A stretch of 64,000 bases of DNA from Clostridia bacterium. Lineage in GTDB: Bacteria > Bacillota > Clostridia > Oscillospirales > CAG-272. Positions 16,463 to 28,923 of the stretch are shown piece by piece. The notes below the pieces were generated by a model. It made no database searches. It saw nothing but the letters and a program-made list of their open reading frames with translations, and was not told the origin of the DNA. The stretch's first letter is position 1; every line of letters starts with the position of its first letter. Where the stretch lies: the NCBI GenBank assembly GCA_017481595.1, contig JAFUOY010000017.1:1-64000 (forward strand). The letters are read 5' to 3'. A program made the position numbers and the translations under genes.

Positions 16463-16993
16463 ATGAAGCTGTTTGTTACAAGACACGGAGAAACCACATG
16501 GAACGTGGAATGGAAGGTAAGCGGAGTTACGGACGTAGAGCTTACGAGCCTTGGTATCTCCCAGGCAGAGGAGGCTGCAAAAGCCCTTGAAAACGAGAAA
16601 ATAGATATCATCTTTGCTTCCCCCTTAAAAAGGACAAGACACACGGCGGAAATAATCAACTCAAGGTGCAACGCGCCCATTATTATAGATCCCCGCCTTA
16701 CGGAGCAGGATTACGGTATTTACGAGGGCGTACACAGAAAAACAGAGGGCTTTCTTAATAACAAAAGGCAGTTTGCCGTTAAGTACCCCGGTGGCGAGTC
16801 AATGTTTCAGGTCGGCTACAGGGTGTATGCGTTCCTTGAGGAGATAAAGAAATCCTACGCAAACAAAAACGTTCTTCTCGTTACCCACGGCGGAGTTTGC
16901 CGCGTTATAAGAACCTATTTTGAGGATATGACAAACGAGGAGTATTTCGAGTTTTCACAGGGAAATTGCGAGATAAGAAAATACGAAATCTAA
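16463..16993 (+). CDS. Histidine phosphatase (phosphoglycerate mutase-like)
   Basis: 176-residue member of histidine phosphatase branch 1. The phospho-acceptor motif is TRHGETTWN (7-15); further arginines occur in ASPLKRTRHTA, Glu in EQDYGIYEG, and the second His in VTHGGVCR. No signal peptide. It is the last gene of the uxa operon, 26 bp after uxaC and before a strong terminator. The substrate is unknown; members act on sugar phosphates, cobalamin precursors or phosphoglycerate. Confidence 0.85.
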   Translation: MKLFVTRHGETTWNVEWKVSGVTDVELTSLGISQAEEAAKALENEKIDIIFASPLKRTRHTAEIINSRCNAPIIIDPRLTEQDYGIYEGVHRKTEGFLNNKRQFAVKYPGGESMFQVGYRVYAFLEEIKKSYANKNVLLVTHGGVCRVIRTYFEDMTNEEYFEFSQGNCEIRKYEI

Positions 16994-17000
16994 CAAAAAA

Positions 17001-17030
17001 GACACCTTTTGCAAAAAGGTGTCTTTTTTA
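17001..17030 (+). terminator. Terminator of the GH2-uxa operon
   Basis: 10-bp stem GACACCTTTT / AAAAGGTGTC with a GCA loop and a T7 tail, 8 bp after the phosphatase stop codon. Confidence 0.92.
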
Positions 17031-17120
17031 AATGTCCCCATAAGACATTTTTGTATGTCCGCTTTTCCCCCCTCAAAAAGTAAAAAATTAACTTTTATTA
17101 AAAAATTCACATCTAATTTA

Positions 17121-17149
17121 TTGACAAGAGAGAGGAAATAATATAATAT
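17121..17149 (+). promoter_or_regulatory. Promoter of the ATP synthase operon
   Basis: TTGACA (17121-17126), 17 bp, TAATAT (17144-17149), about 45 bp before atpI. Confidence 0.7.
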
Positions 17150-17193
17150 AAATTTATAACTCGCGCAAAAATATGTGTAAGAGGTGTAATATT

Positions 17194-17620
17194 TTGAAAA
17201 AAATAGACAAAACGGTCATAGTGGAGACGAAATTTATAGGCGCATGGATGCTTATATTTTCCGCTCTTATGCAGGCTGTATTTTTAATTATTGGCAAATG
17301 GGATTATACCGTGCTTTTGGGTAATTTGCTCAGCGGAGTGGCAGGAATTATCAGCTTCTTCGTCCTTGGTCTTACTATTGTAAAGGCGGTATCCTCGGGA
17401 GATGCGGAGTACGCAAAGAAGTTTATGAGCGCTTCAACGGCGGGAAGGACCTTTTTCCTCTTTATCGTGGCGCTGCTGGGAGTTTTGCTCCCCTGCTTCA
17501 ATACTATAGCAACCCTTATTCCCATAATTTTCCCAAGGCTTGGACTTCTTATCCGCTCCTTTATGGTAAAGCGTATGGACAAGAACAGTAAGTCAGGTGA
17601 CAATGGGGAGGTGGATAAGG

Positions 17621-17628
<8 letters not shown>
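17194..17628 (+). CDS. AtpI-like membrane protein of the ATP synthase operon
   Basis: Small membrane protein (144 residues from the chosen start) with four hydrophobic helices and a basic C-terminal tail. Sequence similarity to AtpI is weak, but position (first gene before atpB), size and topology fit the assembly factor that helps build c-rings. A TTG start is preferred: GAGGTG lies 7 nt before it, whereas the ATG at 17173 has no ribosome binding site. It overlaps atpB. Confidence 0.65.
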
Positions 17629-18851
<1,223 letters not shown>

Positions 18852-18865
18852 TACGGAGGTTTAAT

Positions 18866-19378
18866 ATGCAAACGTTGGAGATCATCTCTGTCAACATATG
18901 GCATATCGTGGTTTCCCTCTTAAACCTTTTGTTACTCTTTCTTATAGTCAAAAAGTTCCTATTTAAGCCCGTTAAAAAGGTTCTTGATTCCCGTAAGGAG
19001 CATATAGACACTCAGTATTCCGAGGCGGAGAAGGCCTTGAACAACGCAAAAGCGTCGGAGAGGGAGCTTAATGAAAAATTAAGCGCGGCTCACAAGACGG
19101 CGGACGATATTTTAAAGGAGGCTACCGCCCAGGCGGAAAACCGCAGAGAAAATATAGTAAAAGAAGCGGAAAACGAGGCAAGCATCATAATCCGTCAGGC
19201 TAAGGCAAGCGCAGAGCTTGAAAAGAAAAAGGCGGAGGATGAGATAAAGGAGCAGATAGTGGATGTTTCCTCGGCTCTTACGGAAAAGCTGATAGAAAGA
19301 GAGATCAATACGGAGGACCACAGAAAGCTTATAGATTCCTTTATATCCGAAATGGGAGAGCTGAGTGATGCAGAATAA
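18866..19378 (+). CDS. atpF: F-type ATP synthase subunit b
   Basis: Peripheral-stalk subunit (170 residues): one N-terminal membrane helix (about 10-30) followed by a long charged coiled coil rich in Ala, Glu and Lys. The ATG at 18866 has CGGAGG 9 nt upstream; the frame is open further upstream but overlaps atpE entirely. It overlaps atpH by 11 bp. Confidence 0.95.
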   Translation: MQTLEIISVNIWHIVVSLLNLLLLFLIVKKFLFKPVKKVLDSRKEHIDTQYSEAEKALNNAKASERELNEKLSAAHKTADDILKEATAQAENRRENIVKEAENEASIIIRQAKASAELEKKKAEDEIKEQIVDVSSALTEKLIEREINTEDHRKLIDSFISEMGELSDAE

Positions 19379-19901
19379 CGTAGCTAAGGAGTACTCAGAG
19401 GCGCTTTTCATCCTCGCCTGTGAGGAAAAAAAGGAAAAGGAATATTTGGATGAGCTTAAATTGACAGAGAGCCTTATTTCAGAAAATCCCGAATATATGC
19501 TTCTTCTTTCCTCCCCGAACGTAAAAACGGAAGAGAAGCTTTCGGTACTGGAAAATACATTTTCAAATCATTTAAGCGAGAGCGTAATGTCGTTTTTATT
19601 GCTCCTTTGCGAAAAGGGACGCATTACCGACCTTAAGCTTTGCGTGGATGACTACGAAAGATTATATAACGAAAAATGTAAGATCCTTGTAGCCCGTGTT
19701 ACCTCCTCCGTGGAGCTTACCGAGGGCGAAAAGGAGAAAATACGCATAATGCTTCAGAAGAAGCGCGGCGTTATGGTTGAGCTTATATGCAAGGTGGATA
19801 AGAGCATCCTTGGCGGTGTTATTATCGAAACGGAGGACACCGTAATAGACGGAAGCCTCAAGACCAAATTACGTAATGTAAAGGAAGTGATGAAGGCGTG
19901 A
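19368..19901 (+). CDS. atpH: F-type ATP synthase subunit delta
   Basis: 177-residue OSCP/delta subunit linking the stalk to F1. The N-terminal six-helix domain ([13 protein letters not shown]) and the C-terminal segment [27 protein letters not shown] are diagnostic. GGGAGAG precedes the ATG; a GTG one codon earlier is an alternative start. It ends in a GTGA overlap with atpA. Confidence 0.94.
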   Translation: MQNNVAKEYSEALFILACEEKKEKEYLDELKLTESLISENPEYMLLLSSPNVKTEEKLSVLENTFSNHLSESVMSFLLLLCEKGRITDLKLCVDDYERLYNEKCKILVARVTSSVELTEGEKEKIRIMLQKKRGVMVELICKVDKSILGGVIIETEDTVIDGSLKTKLRNVKEVMKA

Positions 19902-21391
19902 GGGCAAGACCTGAAGAAATCAGTAATATAATTAAGGAACAAATAAAAAATTACAGATCCCGTATCGAAATGAAGGAAACGGGTACGGTTATTCTCGTGG
20001 GTGACGGTATTGCCAAGGTATACGGCATTACTGAATGTATGGCAAGCGAGCTTCTTGAATTTGAGGACGGAAGCTACGGTATGGCGCAGAATCTTGAAAC
20101 GGAGACCGTATCGGTGGCTATTTTGTCCGATAACGGCTCCATTCACGAGGGAACGCAGGTAAAAAGAACGGGGCGCGTCGTTTCCGTTCCCGTAGGAGAG
20201 GGAATGCTTGGCAGAGTAGTTGACGCTCTCGGTATGCCCATAGACGGAAAGGGCGACACAGGGTGCCGTAAAACAAGACCCGTTGAGTCGGAAGCCCCCG
20301 GAATTATCGAAAGAAAAAGCGTAAGCGTGCCTCTTCACACGGGTATTATCGCTATTGACAGTATGATACCTATCGGCAGAGGTCAGAGAGAGCTTATTAT
20401 CGGCGACAGACAGACAGGTAAGACTGAAATCGCCATAGACACTATCATAAATCAGAAGGGCAAGGACGTAATCTGTATTTACGTTGCCATAGGACAGAAA
20501 AGCACCTCCGTGGTACAGCTTGTAAACGAGCTTACAAGGGCGGGCGCTATGGAGTATACTATAGTTGTTTCCGCCTCCGCTTCTCAGAGCGCGCCGCTTC
20601 AGTATCTTGCGCCCTATTCGGGATGCGCAATGGCGGAGTATTTCAGAGAAAAGGGCAAGGACGTGTTGATTATTTATGACGACCTTTCAAAGCACGCGGT
20701 AGCCTACAGAGCTTTGTCCCTTCTTATAAGACGTCCTCCGGGCAGAGAAGCATACCCGGGTGACGTATTCTATCTCCATTCAAGACTCCTTGAAAGGGCG
20801 GCTTGCGTGGATGAGGCATACGGCGGAGGCTCAATTACCGCCTTGCCTATTATTGAAACTCAGGCGGGCGACGTTTCCGCCTATATCCCCACAAACGTAA
20901 TTTCAATTACGGACGGACAGATATTCCTTGAGACGGAGCTGTTTAACGCAGGCATTATGCCCGCTATAAACCCGGGTATTTCCGTATCCCGTGTAGGCGG
21001 CTCAGCCCAGATAAAGGCTATGAAAAAGGTATCGGGCGAGCTTAAGCTCCTTTATTCTCAGTACAGAGAGCTTCGCTCCTTTGCTCAGTTCGGCTCCGAC
21101 CTTGACGCGGATACCAAAAAGCGCCTTGCCCTTGGCGAAAGAATCGTTGAGGTGCTTAAGCAGGGCAGAAACTCACCCATTCGCGCAGGCTCTCAGGTAG
21201 CTATCGTCTACGCGGTAATAAACGGCTATTTTGACAACATTCCCGTATCCCGCGTAAAGGAATACGAAAAGCTTATTTGCGAAAAGCTGGAGCACGAATA
21301 CACAGCCCTTCTTGAAAGACTTGAGGGCGGTCAGTACGAAAAGGAAGACGTGGAGGAGATGAAAAAGGCTCTTTCCGAAATTATGAGGTAA
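19898..21391 (+). CDS. atpA: F-type ATP synthase subunit alpha
   Basis: 497-residue non-catalytic F1 subunit with Walker A GDRQTGKT (169-176) and a beta-barrel N-terminal domain containing [15 protein letters not shown]. The alpha signature [17 protein letters not shown] is complete. It starts with GTG within a GTGA overlap of atpH. Full length. Confidence 0.98.
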   Translation: MRARPEEISNIIKEQIKNYRSRIEMKETGTVILVGDGIAKVYGITECMASELLEFEDGSYGMAQNLETETVSVAILSDNGSIHEGTQVKRTGRVVSVPVGEGMLGRVVDALGMPIDGKGDTGCRKTRPVESEAPGIIERKSVSVPLHTGIIAIDSMIPIGRGQRELIIGDRQTGKTEIAIDTIINQKGKDVICIYVAIGQKSTSVVQLVNELTRAGAMEYTIVVSASASQSAPLQYLAPYSGCAMAEYFREKGKDVLIIYDDLSKHAVAYRALSLLIRRPPGREAYPGDVFYLHSRLLERAACVDEAYGGGSITALPIIETQAGDVSAYIPTNVISITDGQIFLETELFNAGIMPAINPGISVSRVGGSAQIKAMKKVSGELKLLYSQYRELRSFAQFGSDLDADTKKRLALGERIVEVLKQGRNSPIRAGSQVAIVYAVINGYFDNIPVSRVKEYEKLICEKLEHEYTALLERLEGGQYEKEDVEEMKKALSEIMR

Positions 21392-21393
21392 TT

Positions 21394-22209
21394 ATGGGAG
21401 CAGATATTAAAAGCCTGCGCACCCGTATAAAAAGCGTAAGCTCCACCCTTCAGCTGACTAAGGCAATGGGCCTTGTGGCGTCCTCAAAGATCCGTAAGGC
21501 GCAGCTTGTCCGTACAAGAGCTATCGAATACTCAGACAGCCTTGCATCCATAGTAGACGTGCTTACCTCCTCAAGGGAGTGTCAGAAGAGCCCCTATTTA
21601 AAAATGGGGGAGGGCGTGTCTGAAATTGTGGTAATTGCGGGAGACCGCGGACTTGCGGGTGGCTATAATGCCAATATTTTCCGCTTCCTTCGTGAGATGG
21701 AGAATATAGAAATTACTCCCGTTGGCAAAAAGGCGTGTGAAAGATTTACGGCGGAAATAATCTCCTCGGAGCATTTTTCCCACTCCGACGCCCTTTTGAT
21801 GGCAACAAGGCTTTGCAACGATTTTAAGGAGGGCAAGTGCGCAAGGGTAGGCGTGGTATATACGAAATACGTGTCTATGATAAGCCAGGTGCCCGATATA
21901 AAATGGATACTCCCCCTTGAAAAAAAGGAGGAGCAAAAAACGGGCGGGGCTGTGGCTATATTTGAGCCTGATGAAGCTTCAATGCTTGAAAAAAGCGTAC
22001 CCCTCTACGTTGCGGGACTTCTTTACGCCTGCGTAAAGGAAAGCTTTGCCTGTGAGGTGGTGGCGCGAAGAAGCGCAATGGACTCCGCAGGAAAGAACGC
22101 TACATCTATGATAGACGAGCTTATGCTAAAATACAATCGCGCAAGACAGGGAACCATTACTCAGGAAATTACAGAAATCGTGGCAGGAAGCGGAGAAGGA
22201 GAAAATTAA
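21394..22209 (+). CDS. atpG: F-type ATP synthase subunit gamma
   Basis: 271-residue central shaft subunit, slightly short for the family. The N-terminal helix LRTRIKSVSSTLQLTKAMGLVASSKIRKAQ and the C-terminal helix with MDSAGKNATSMIDELMLKYNRARQGTITQEITEIVAG are conserved. The ATG lies 3 bp after atpA. A palindromic repeat separates it from atpD. Confidence 0.95.
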   Translation: MGADIKSLRTRIKSVSSTLQLTKAMGLVASSKIRKAQLVRTRAIEYSDSLASIVDVLTSSRECQKSPYLKMGEGVSEIVVIAGDRGLAGGYNANIFRFLREMENIEITPVGKKACERFTAEIISSEHFSHSDALLMATRLCNDFKEGKCARVGVVYTKYVSMISQVPDIKWILPLEKKEEQKTGGAVAIFEPDEASMLEKSVPLYVAGLLYACVKESFACEVVARRSAMDSAGKNATSMIDELMLKYNRARQGTITQEITEIVAGSGEGEN

Positions 22210-22238
22210 AAGCCGTCAGCTTCTCAAAAAATCTTAAA

Positions 22239-22290
22239 AGCCTTCCCTTGCGAGGGAAGGGGGACCACGTAGTGGTGGATGAGTAGTAAA
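22239..22290. repeat. Intergenic palindromic repeat inside the ATP synthase operon
   Basis: Two adjoining hairpins, CCTTCCCT-TGCG-AGGGAAGG (22241-22260) and ACCAC-GTA-GTGGT (22264-22276), followed by GGATGAGTAGTA. Related text occurs at 28924-29052, about 41790-41880 and about 51660-51745. It splits atpG from atpD, which are otherwise in one operon. Confidence 0.8.
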
Positions 22291-22335
22291 AACGTATAAT
22301 TTACTCATTAAAAATTGTTCAAAAAACTGTATTAA

Positions 22336-24002
<1,667 letters not shown>

Positions 24003-24043
24003 TAAATATTCCAACAAAAACAGATTATTATAAGAAAATCCTT

Positions 24044-24120
24044 GACGTAGGGGCGACCATTGGTCGTCAGCGCGTTTAAAGGATGATTCTTGCGGACGTG
24101 CAATGCACGCCCCTACAAGC
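24044..24120. repeat. GTAGGGGCG intergenic palindrome
   Basis: GTAGGGGCGACCATTGGTCG starts near 24047 and the complementary CGCCCCTAC closes it near 24114. This belongs to the family seen at 1524-1574 and 51774-51824. It is non-coding, between the convergent atpC and GH31 genes. Confidence 0.7.
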
Positions 24121-24170
24121 GCTATTTGAAGAAAGTCTGTTTCTTCTGCCGTTGAGCTATAATAATACTA

Positions 24171-24200
24171 AAAACCTCCCTTTTACACAAGGGAGGTTTT
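24171..24200. terminator. Bidirectional terminator between atpC and GH31
   Basis: 12-bp stem AAAACCTCCCTT / AAGGGAGGTTTT with a 6-nt loop, serving both convergent transcripts. Confidence 0.9.
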
Positions 24201-24206
24201 TGATTT

Positions 24207-26534
24207 TTAAAGCTTTACAATTATTTCGGTGTCCGTTGGTTTAAGCGTAATGCCAAGGTCGGATGCGGTCATATCCGCGCCCTTAAGGGAGCTTATCTTT
24301 TCTACGTTACGAAGCACGATATTTGCGCCGTCGTACAGTTTATCAAGAATTATTGACACAGTGTCGCCCTTTTTCTCCGCTTTTACGGTAAGAATTGCAT
24401 TTGCATCCGTTGAGTATACGGTTGCTTCCGCCTTATGGGAAAGCTCAAAGATATGCAAGGAAAGATCCTTTGAATAATCGTAGTCGGGTCTTGTGCGCTC
24501 GCCGCCTATGGGAAGGATGGTATTTTCCTTTACGTAAAGAGGCAAGGAGAAGAAATCGTAGGTATCGTTATACCATTTTCCTCCTACGCGTGTCTCGTTT
24601 GTAAGAAGATGGGTCCATTTTCCCTCGGGCAAGTAATAGTCCACGTTGCCGTTTTCCTTGAATACGGGCGCGACTAAAATATCACCGCCAAGCATATATT
24701 CGCGGTCAAGGTAAAGGGCGTTTATATCATTTTCAAACTCAAGAGCCATAGCGCGCATTACGGGAATACCCGTCTTATGAGCTTTTATTGCATTTGCGTA
24801 AATGTAGGGCATAAGGGAGCATTTAAGCTCGGTAAAGTGCTTCGTCACCGCGCAAGCCTCCTCGCCGTTTTCCTCACCCTCCTTGCTAAAGAGCCATGGA
24901 ACTCTGTAGGAGGTGTCGCCGTGGAGTCTTGAATGTGTGGACAAAAGTCCGAATGCCACCCAACGCTTGAACAAATGATGGGGAGCCGTGTTTGCAAATC
25001 CGCTTATATCGTGACTCCAGAACCCAAATCCCGACATACAGAGGGAAAGTCCGCCGCGTAAGGACTCCGCCATAGAGGGATAGTCCGCGGTGCAGTCACC
25101 GCCCCAATGCACGGGAAATTTCTGTCCGCCTGCGGTTGCGCTTCTTGCAAACAGTACCGCATTTCCCTTGCCCTTGCACTCCTCAAGAAGCTCGAAAACG
25201 CACTTGTTGTAAAGGTATGTGTAGTAGTTATGCATACGAAGAGGGTCGGAGCCGTCAAAATATTTAACGTCCGTAGGCACTCTTTCGCCAAAGTCGGTCT
25301 TAAAGCAGTCAACGCCCATCTCAACAAGAGCGCGGAGCTTTGACTTGTACCAGGCGCAGGCGTCGGGATTTGTAAAGTCAACGAGGCCCATTCCAGCCTG
25401 CCATCTGTCCCATTGCCATACGTCGCCGTTTTCCTTGTTTAACAGGAAATTATTGTCCATAGCCTCCTTAAAGAGGGGGGATTTCTGTCCGATGTAGGGG
25501 TTTATCCACACGCAAACGTGGAGTCCCTTTTCCTTCATACGCTTAAGCATATTCACAGGGTCGGGGAAAACTCTTTCATCCCAGGTGAAATTACACCACT
25601 CGCTTTCCCTCATCCAATAGCAATCGTAATGGAATACGCTTAAGGGGATATCCCTTTCCTTCATTCCGTCAACGAAGCTTGTAACTGTCTTTTCATCGTA
25701 GGATGTGGTAAAGGAGGAGGTGAGCCAAAGACCGAAGGTCCAGGCAGGGGGTAATGCGGGATAGCCTGAAAGGGCGCAATAGTTGGACAACGCCCCCTTC
25801 ATATTTTCTCCGCCGATTATCATAAGGTCTATTTTCTCACCGGGAACGGACATCTGCACTCTTGACACCTGCTCGGAGCAGACCTCGTAGGACACAGGGC
25901 CCGAATCGTTTACAAAAACTCCGTAGCCCTTGCTTGAAAGGTAGAAGGGTACGTTTTTGTATGCAATTTCCGTACAGGTGCCGCCGTCCTCATTCCACAT
26001 ATCAACGGTTTGTCCGTTTTTAACAAGGGGTGTAAATCTTTCTCCAAGGCCGTAAATTTTTTCGTCAATATCCACGCTTAAGTGGGCGTCCATATAGGTT
26101 TTTGCGCCCTTGGTAACGTGGGAAATATAGCTTCTGTACCATTTCTTTGCAAAGGAGGTAAGATAGCGGTCCTTGTAGTAGAAATCAAAAAACGCAGGGT
26201 TTTTGTTTATCTCAAGGCGCATATTCCCGCTTATAACGGTGAGGGACGTGTCCGTTTCCGTAATATCAAGGGGCTGCGGGTCCATATCAAGCTCGTATTT
26301 CGGCATTTTAGCGCGGGAGCCTGCGTGATGGCGCGCCTCCACTCTTATAACGTCCTTTTTCGGGGATGTTATTATAAGCTCAATGGCAGAGCCCTCAAGG
26401 GATCTTTTGTTCTCGTTATAGTTTACTGTAAAAAGGTACAAGGAGTCCTTATCGTATCTTGCCTCACGTATCTGAGCAACCTCAGTTGTGCTTGTACCGG
26501 GCAGATCTACCCACGCTCCGCATCTTATTTTCAT
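24207..26534 (-). CDS. GH31 alpha-xylosidase, YicI type
   Basis: 775-residue family 31 glycoside hydrolase removing alpha-xylosyl units (for example isoprimeverose from xyloglucan). The nucleophile is Asp414 in FKTDFGERVPTDV and the acid/base Asp480 in HWGGDCTADY, at almost the same positions as in Escherichia coli YicI (416 and 482). GLGERFTPLVKNG, GFGFWSHDISGF and SRLHGDTSYRVPW also match YicI closely. No signal peptide, so it acts on imported oligosaccharides. AAAGGATG precedes the ATG. Monocistronic; no sugar transporter lies next to it. Confidence 0.92.
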   Translation of the reverse strand: MKIRCGAWVDLPGTSTTEVAQIREARYDKDSLYLFTVNYNENKRSLEGSAIELIITSPKKDVIRVEARHHAGSRAKMPKYELDMDPQPLDITETDTSLTVISGNMRLEINKNPAFFDFYYKDRYLTSFAKKWYRSYISHVTKGAKTYMDAHLSVDIDEKIYGLGERFTPLVKNGQTVDMWNEDGGTCTEIAYKNVPFYLSSKGYGVFVNDSGPVSYEVCSEQVSRVQMSVPGEKIDLMIIGGENMKGALSNYCALSGYPALPPAWTFGLWLTSSFTTSYDEKTVTSFVDGMKERDIPLSVFHYDCYWMRESEWCNFTWDERVFPDPVNMLKRMKEKGLHVCVWINPYIGQKSPLFKEAMDNNFLLNKENGDVWQWDRWQAGMGLVDFTNPDACAWYKSKLRALVEMGVDCFKTDFGERVPTDVKYFDGSDPLRMHNYYTYLYNKCVFELLEECKGKGNAVLFARSATAGGQKFPVHWGGDCTADYPSMAESLRGGLSLCMSGFGFWSHDISGFANTAPHHLFKRWVAFGLLSTHSRLHGDTSYRVPWLFSKEGEENGEEACAVTKHFTELKCSLMPYIYANAIKAHKTGIPVMRAMALEFENDINALYLDREYMLGGDILVAPVFKENGNVDYYLPEGKWTHLLTNETRVGGKWYNDTYDFFSLPLYVKENTILPIGGERTRPDYDYSKDLSLHIFELSHKAEATVYSTDANAILTVKAEKKGDTVSIILDKLYDGANIVLRNVEKISSLKGADMTASDLGITLKPTDTEIIVKL

Positions 26535-26591
26535 AATAGCATCCTTTCTTTATGATTTATTGAATAATTTTAATTATTACCTCTTACTTTG

Positions 26592-26803
26592 TTCATTCAA
26601 TAACGTTATTGAATGAATTGATGGCAAACCATCATGAATTGAAGCTTTTGCTTCATGATTTCTCGCGCTTGCGCTCCATGATTTGAATTGCAACCTTTAT
26701 GCGCCGCAGCGCAATTCATGGCGAAGCCAATTCACGAGAGGTTACGCTCAATTCATGCAACGCAGGTTGCAATTCATTGCTATGCTCATAGAATGAGCAT
26801 AGC
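26592..26803. repeat. Hairpin array 3 with AATTCATG spacers, entering queA
   Basis: Successive different inverted repeats: a 26-bp perfect palindrome at 26592-26617, GATGG-CAAA-CCATC (26620-26633), GAAGC-TTTT-GCTTC (26641-26654), GCGC-TT-GCGC (26665-26674), TGCGC-CGCA-GCGCA (26700-26713), TGGC-GAA-GCCA (26719-26729), TGCAAC-GCAG-GTTGCA (26756-26771), and an 11-bp stem at 26779-26803. Spacers are CATGAATTG-like on the left and CAATTCATG-like on the right, so they flip orientation. One arm of the last hairpin is the final codons of queA, with the stop codon next to the loop. Confidence 0.85.
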
Positions 26804-27868
26804 ATCTCCAAAGGAGAAAAATCTGTATTTTTCCTCTACGGCGGTTTTATACGCATTCATAATATTTTCCTTGCCTGCAAGGGCGGAAACAAGCATCAAA
26901 AGTGTGCTTTCGGGCAGGTGAAAATTGGTTATAAGTGCGTCTATTGCCTTGAATTTGTATCCCGGGTAAATAAAAATTCCCGTATTTGCGCTTAAGGGGT
27001 GTACGATTCCGTTTTCGTCCGTTGCGCTTTCAAGAGTTCTGCAGGAGGTGGTACCAACGGCAATTATTCTGCCGCCCGCCGATTTTCTTTCGTTGATTAT
27101 TCTTGCGCTCTCCTCCGTAACGGTTATAAACTCGGAGTGCATAATATGGTCGGTGATCTTGTCCGCCTTAACGGGACGGAATGTGCCAAGACCGACGTGA
27201 AGCATAACGGGTACTATTTTTACTCCCTTTGCCTCAATTTTTGCCATAAGCTCCTTTGTAAAGTGGAGTCCCGCAGTAGGCGCGGCGGCAGAGCCGTTTT
27301 CCCTTGCGTATACGGTCTGGTATCTGTCCTTGTCCTCTAATTTTTCCGTAATGTAGGGGGGTAAGGGCATGGAGCCGATAATGTTCAGAACCTCGTAAAT
27401 ATTGGTGTATTTTTTCTTATCGTAGGAAAAGTGCACGATTCTGTTGCCGTCCTCCACCACGGACTCAACCGTTGCGGTAAGGATATCTCCGTAGCGGATA
27501 GTACCGCCGATCTTTACTTTCTTTGCGGGGCGGAGAAGCACCTCCCACTTGTCAGATTCTATCTGCTTTAAAAGTAGAGTCTCGATTTTGGACGCCTCCT
27601 GCACGAATTCCTCACCCTGTGGACGTATTTTCTCACCGTAAATACGGGCGGGAATAACCTTGGAGTCGTTTATAACAAGGGTGTCCCCCTCTTTTAAGTA
27701 GTCTATAATATCGTAAAAATGCTTGTGGGTGATATTTCCATCCTGAAGCACCAAAAGTCGGGAGTGGTCTCTTGGCTCTATGGGAGTCTGCGCGATAAGC
27801 TCCTGTGGAAGCTCATAAAAAAAGTCCCTTGTGCGCAGGTTGGTGTCGGGCAACTGATTTTTGATCAT
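26786..27868 (-). CDS. queA: tRNA S-adenosylmethionine ribosyltransferase-isomerase
   Basis: 360-residue enzyme that adds the epoxy-cyclopentanediol ring to preQ1 in tRNA, giving epoxyqueuosine. Family segments include [64 protein letters not shown] and the C-terminal [11 protein letters not shown]. The start at 27868 is chosen because AGAGGAAAAG sits just before it; a further ATG seven codons upstream overlaps this site. The last codons form one arm of a hairpin of array 3. Promoter at 27937-27965; divergent from dapA. Confidence 0.94.
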   Translation of the reverse strand: MIKNQLPDTNLRTRDFFYELPQELIAQTPIEPRDHSRLLVLQDGNITHKHFYDIIDYLKEGDTLVINDSKVIPARIYGEKIRPQGEEFVQEASKIETLLLKQIESDKWEVLLRPAKKVKIGGTIRYGDILTATVESVVEDGNRIVHFSYDKKKYTNIYEVLNIIGSMPLPPYITEKLEDKDRYQTVYARENGSAAAPTAGLHFTKELMAKIEAKGVKIVPVMLHVGLGTFRPVKADKITDHIMHSEFITVTEESARIINERKSAGGRIIAVGTTSCRTLESATDENGIVHPLSANTGIFIYPGYKFKAIDALITNFHLPESTLLMLVSALAGKENIMNAYKTAVEEKYRFFSFGDAMLIL

Positions 27869-27936
27869 TTCTTTTCCTCTTTGTATCAAGTCAATAATAA
27901 ATTGAATATTTTATAATGAGAGTATATTTCTCTTTT

Positions 27937-27965
27937 AGTATACAATAATATTTTTTTGATTTCAA
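27937..27965 (-). promoter_or_regulatory. Promoter of queA
   Basis: TTGAAA (27960-27965), 17 bp, TATACT (27937-27942) on the minus strand. No preQ1 riboswitch is visible in the leader. Confidence 0.6.
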
Positions 27966-27994
27966 CCGATTTTTACTTTTTCGGAGGGGAAAAT

Positions 27995-28888
27995 ATGAAA
28001 TTTGATTATAAAAGCCTTACAGGGTGCATAACTGCCCTTATTACCCCCTTTAAAAACGGGGAGATAGATTATGACGCCTACGGCAATCTTATAGATTTTC
28101 AGATAAGCGCAGGGGTAAGCGGTATCGTTGTCCTTGGCACAACGGGAGAAAGCGCCACCGTTGACGAGGGGGAAAGGCGGCAGCTTATTTCCTTTGCAAA
28201 GGAGAAAATTGGGGGCCGTGTGCCAATGCTCGTGGGTACGGGCTCCAACAGTACCAAAAGGACGGTTGCCTTTACCGAGGATGCGGAAAAATACGGCGCG
28301 GACGGTATCCTTGCGGTAACGCCCTACTATAACAAGGCAACGGTATCGGGCCTTACGGAGCATTACAGAGTAGTGGCAGGCTCCACCTCCTTGCCCGTTA
28401 TTCTTTATAACGTACCTGCAAGGACGGGGGTAAATATGACCTCTGCCACCTTAAAAAGGCTGGAGGACGTGTCCAATATTGTGGGTGTAAAGGAGGCGTC
28501 GGGCAGTATTGAAAACACCTTATCCATTTTAAGCGAGCTAAAGGACAGATTTCAAATCTACTCGGGCTGTGACGAGCTTACCGTACCCTTGATGTCCGTA
28601 GGGGCAAGGGGAGTAATTTCCGCCTGCGCCAACGTCATTCCCGAAAAAATGGCGGGGATGTGTCGCGATTTTTACGAGGGACGTGTGGAAAAAAGCGGAA
28701 AAACACAAAATGAGATCTACCCCTTTATTAAAGAAATGTTTGCGGAGGTAAATCCCATTCCCGTAAAGACCGCCCTTTACCTTATGGGCAAGTGCGAAAA
28801 CGAATTCCGCCTGCCTATGTGCGCCTCCACCAGGACGGAGCAGATAAGAAATATGCTTACAGATTATGGAATAGCAACGGCGAAATAA
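27995..28888 (+). CDS. dapA: 4-hydroxy-tetrahydrodipicolinate synthase
   Basis: 297-residue class I aldolase condensing pyruvate with aspartate semialdehyde for lysine and diaminopimelate synthesis. GTTGES (48-53) binds the pyruvate carboxylate, Tyr138 in YNVPARTG is the proton relay, and Lys166 in VGVKEASGS forms the Schiff base. GGAGGGG precedes the ATG at 27995; an earlier in-frame ATG has no ribosome binding site. Monocistronic. Confidence 0.95.
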   Translation: MKFDYKSLTGCITALITPFKNGEIDYDAYGNLIDFQISAGVSGIVVLGTTGESATVDEGERRQLISFAKEKIGGRVPMLVGTGSNSTKRTVAFTEDAEKYGADGILAVTPYYNKATVSGLTEHYRVVAGSTSLPVILYNVPARTGVNMTSATLKRLEDVSNIVGVKEASGSIENTLSILSELKDRFQIYSGCDELTVPLMSVGARGVISACANVIPEKMAGMCRDFYEGRVEKSGKTQNEIYPFIKEMFAEVNPIPVKTALYLMGKCENEFRLPMCASTRTEQIRNMLTDYGIATAK

Positions 28889-28923
28889 TAGAGGGCCGAT
28901 AAAAGGGGTAATAAAAATGAATC

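Noticed and set aside
17173-17193. ATG start for the atpI-like gene
   Set aside because: No ribosome binding site precedes it; GAGGTG lies within the extra seven codons and is correctly spaced for the TTG at 17194.
27869-27994. preQ1 riboswitch before queA
   Set aside because: The leader has a promoter and ribosome binding site but no preQ1 aptamer-like pseudoknot sequence.
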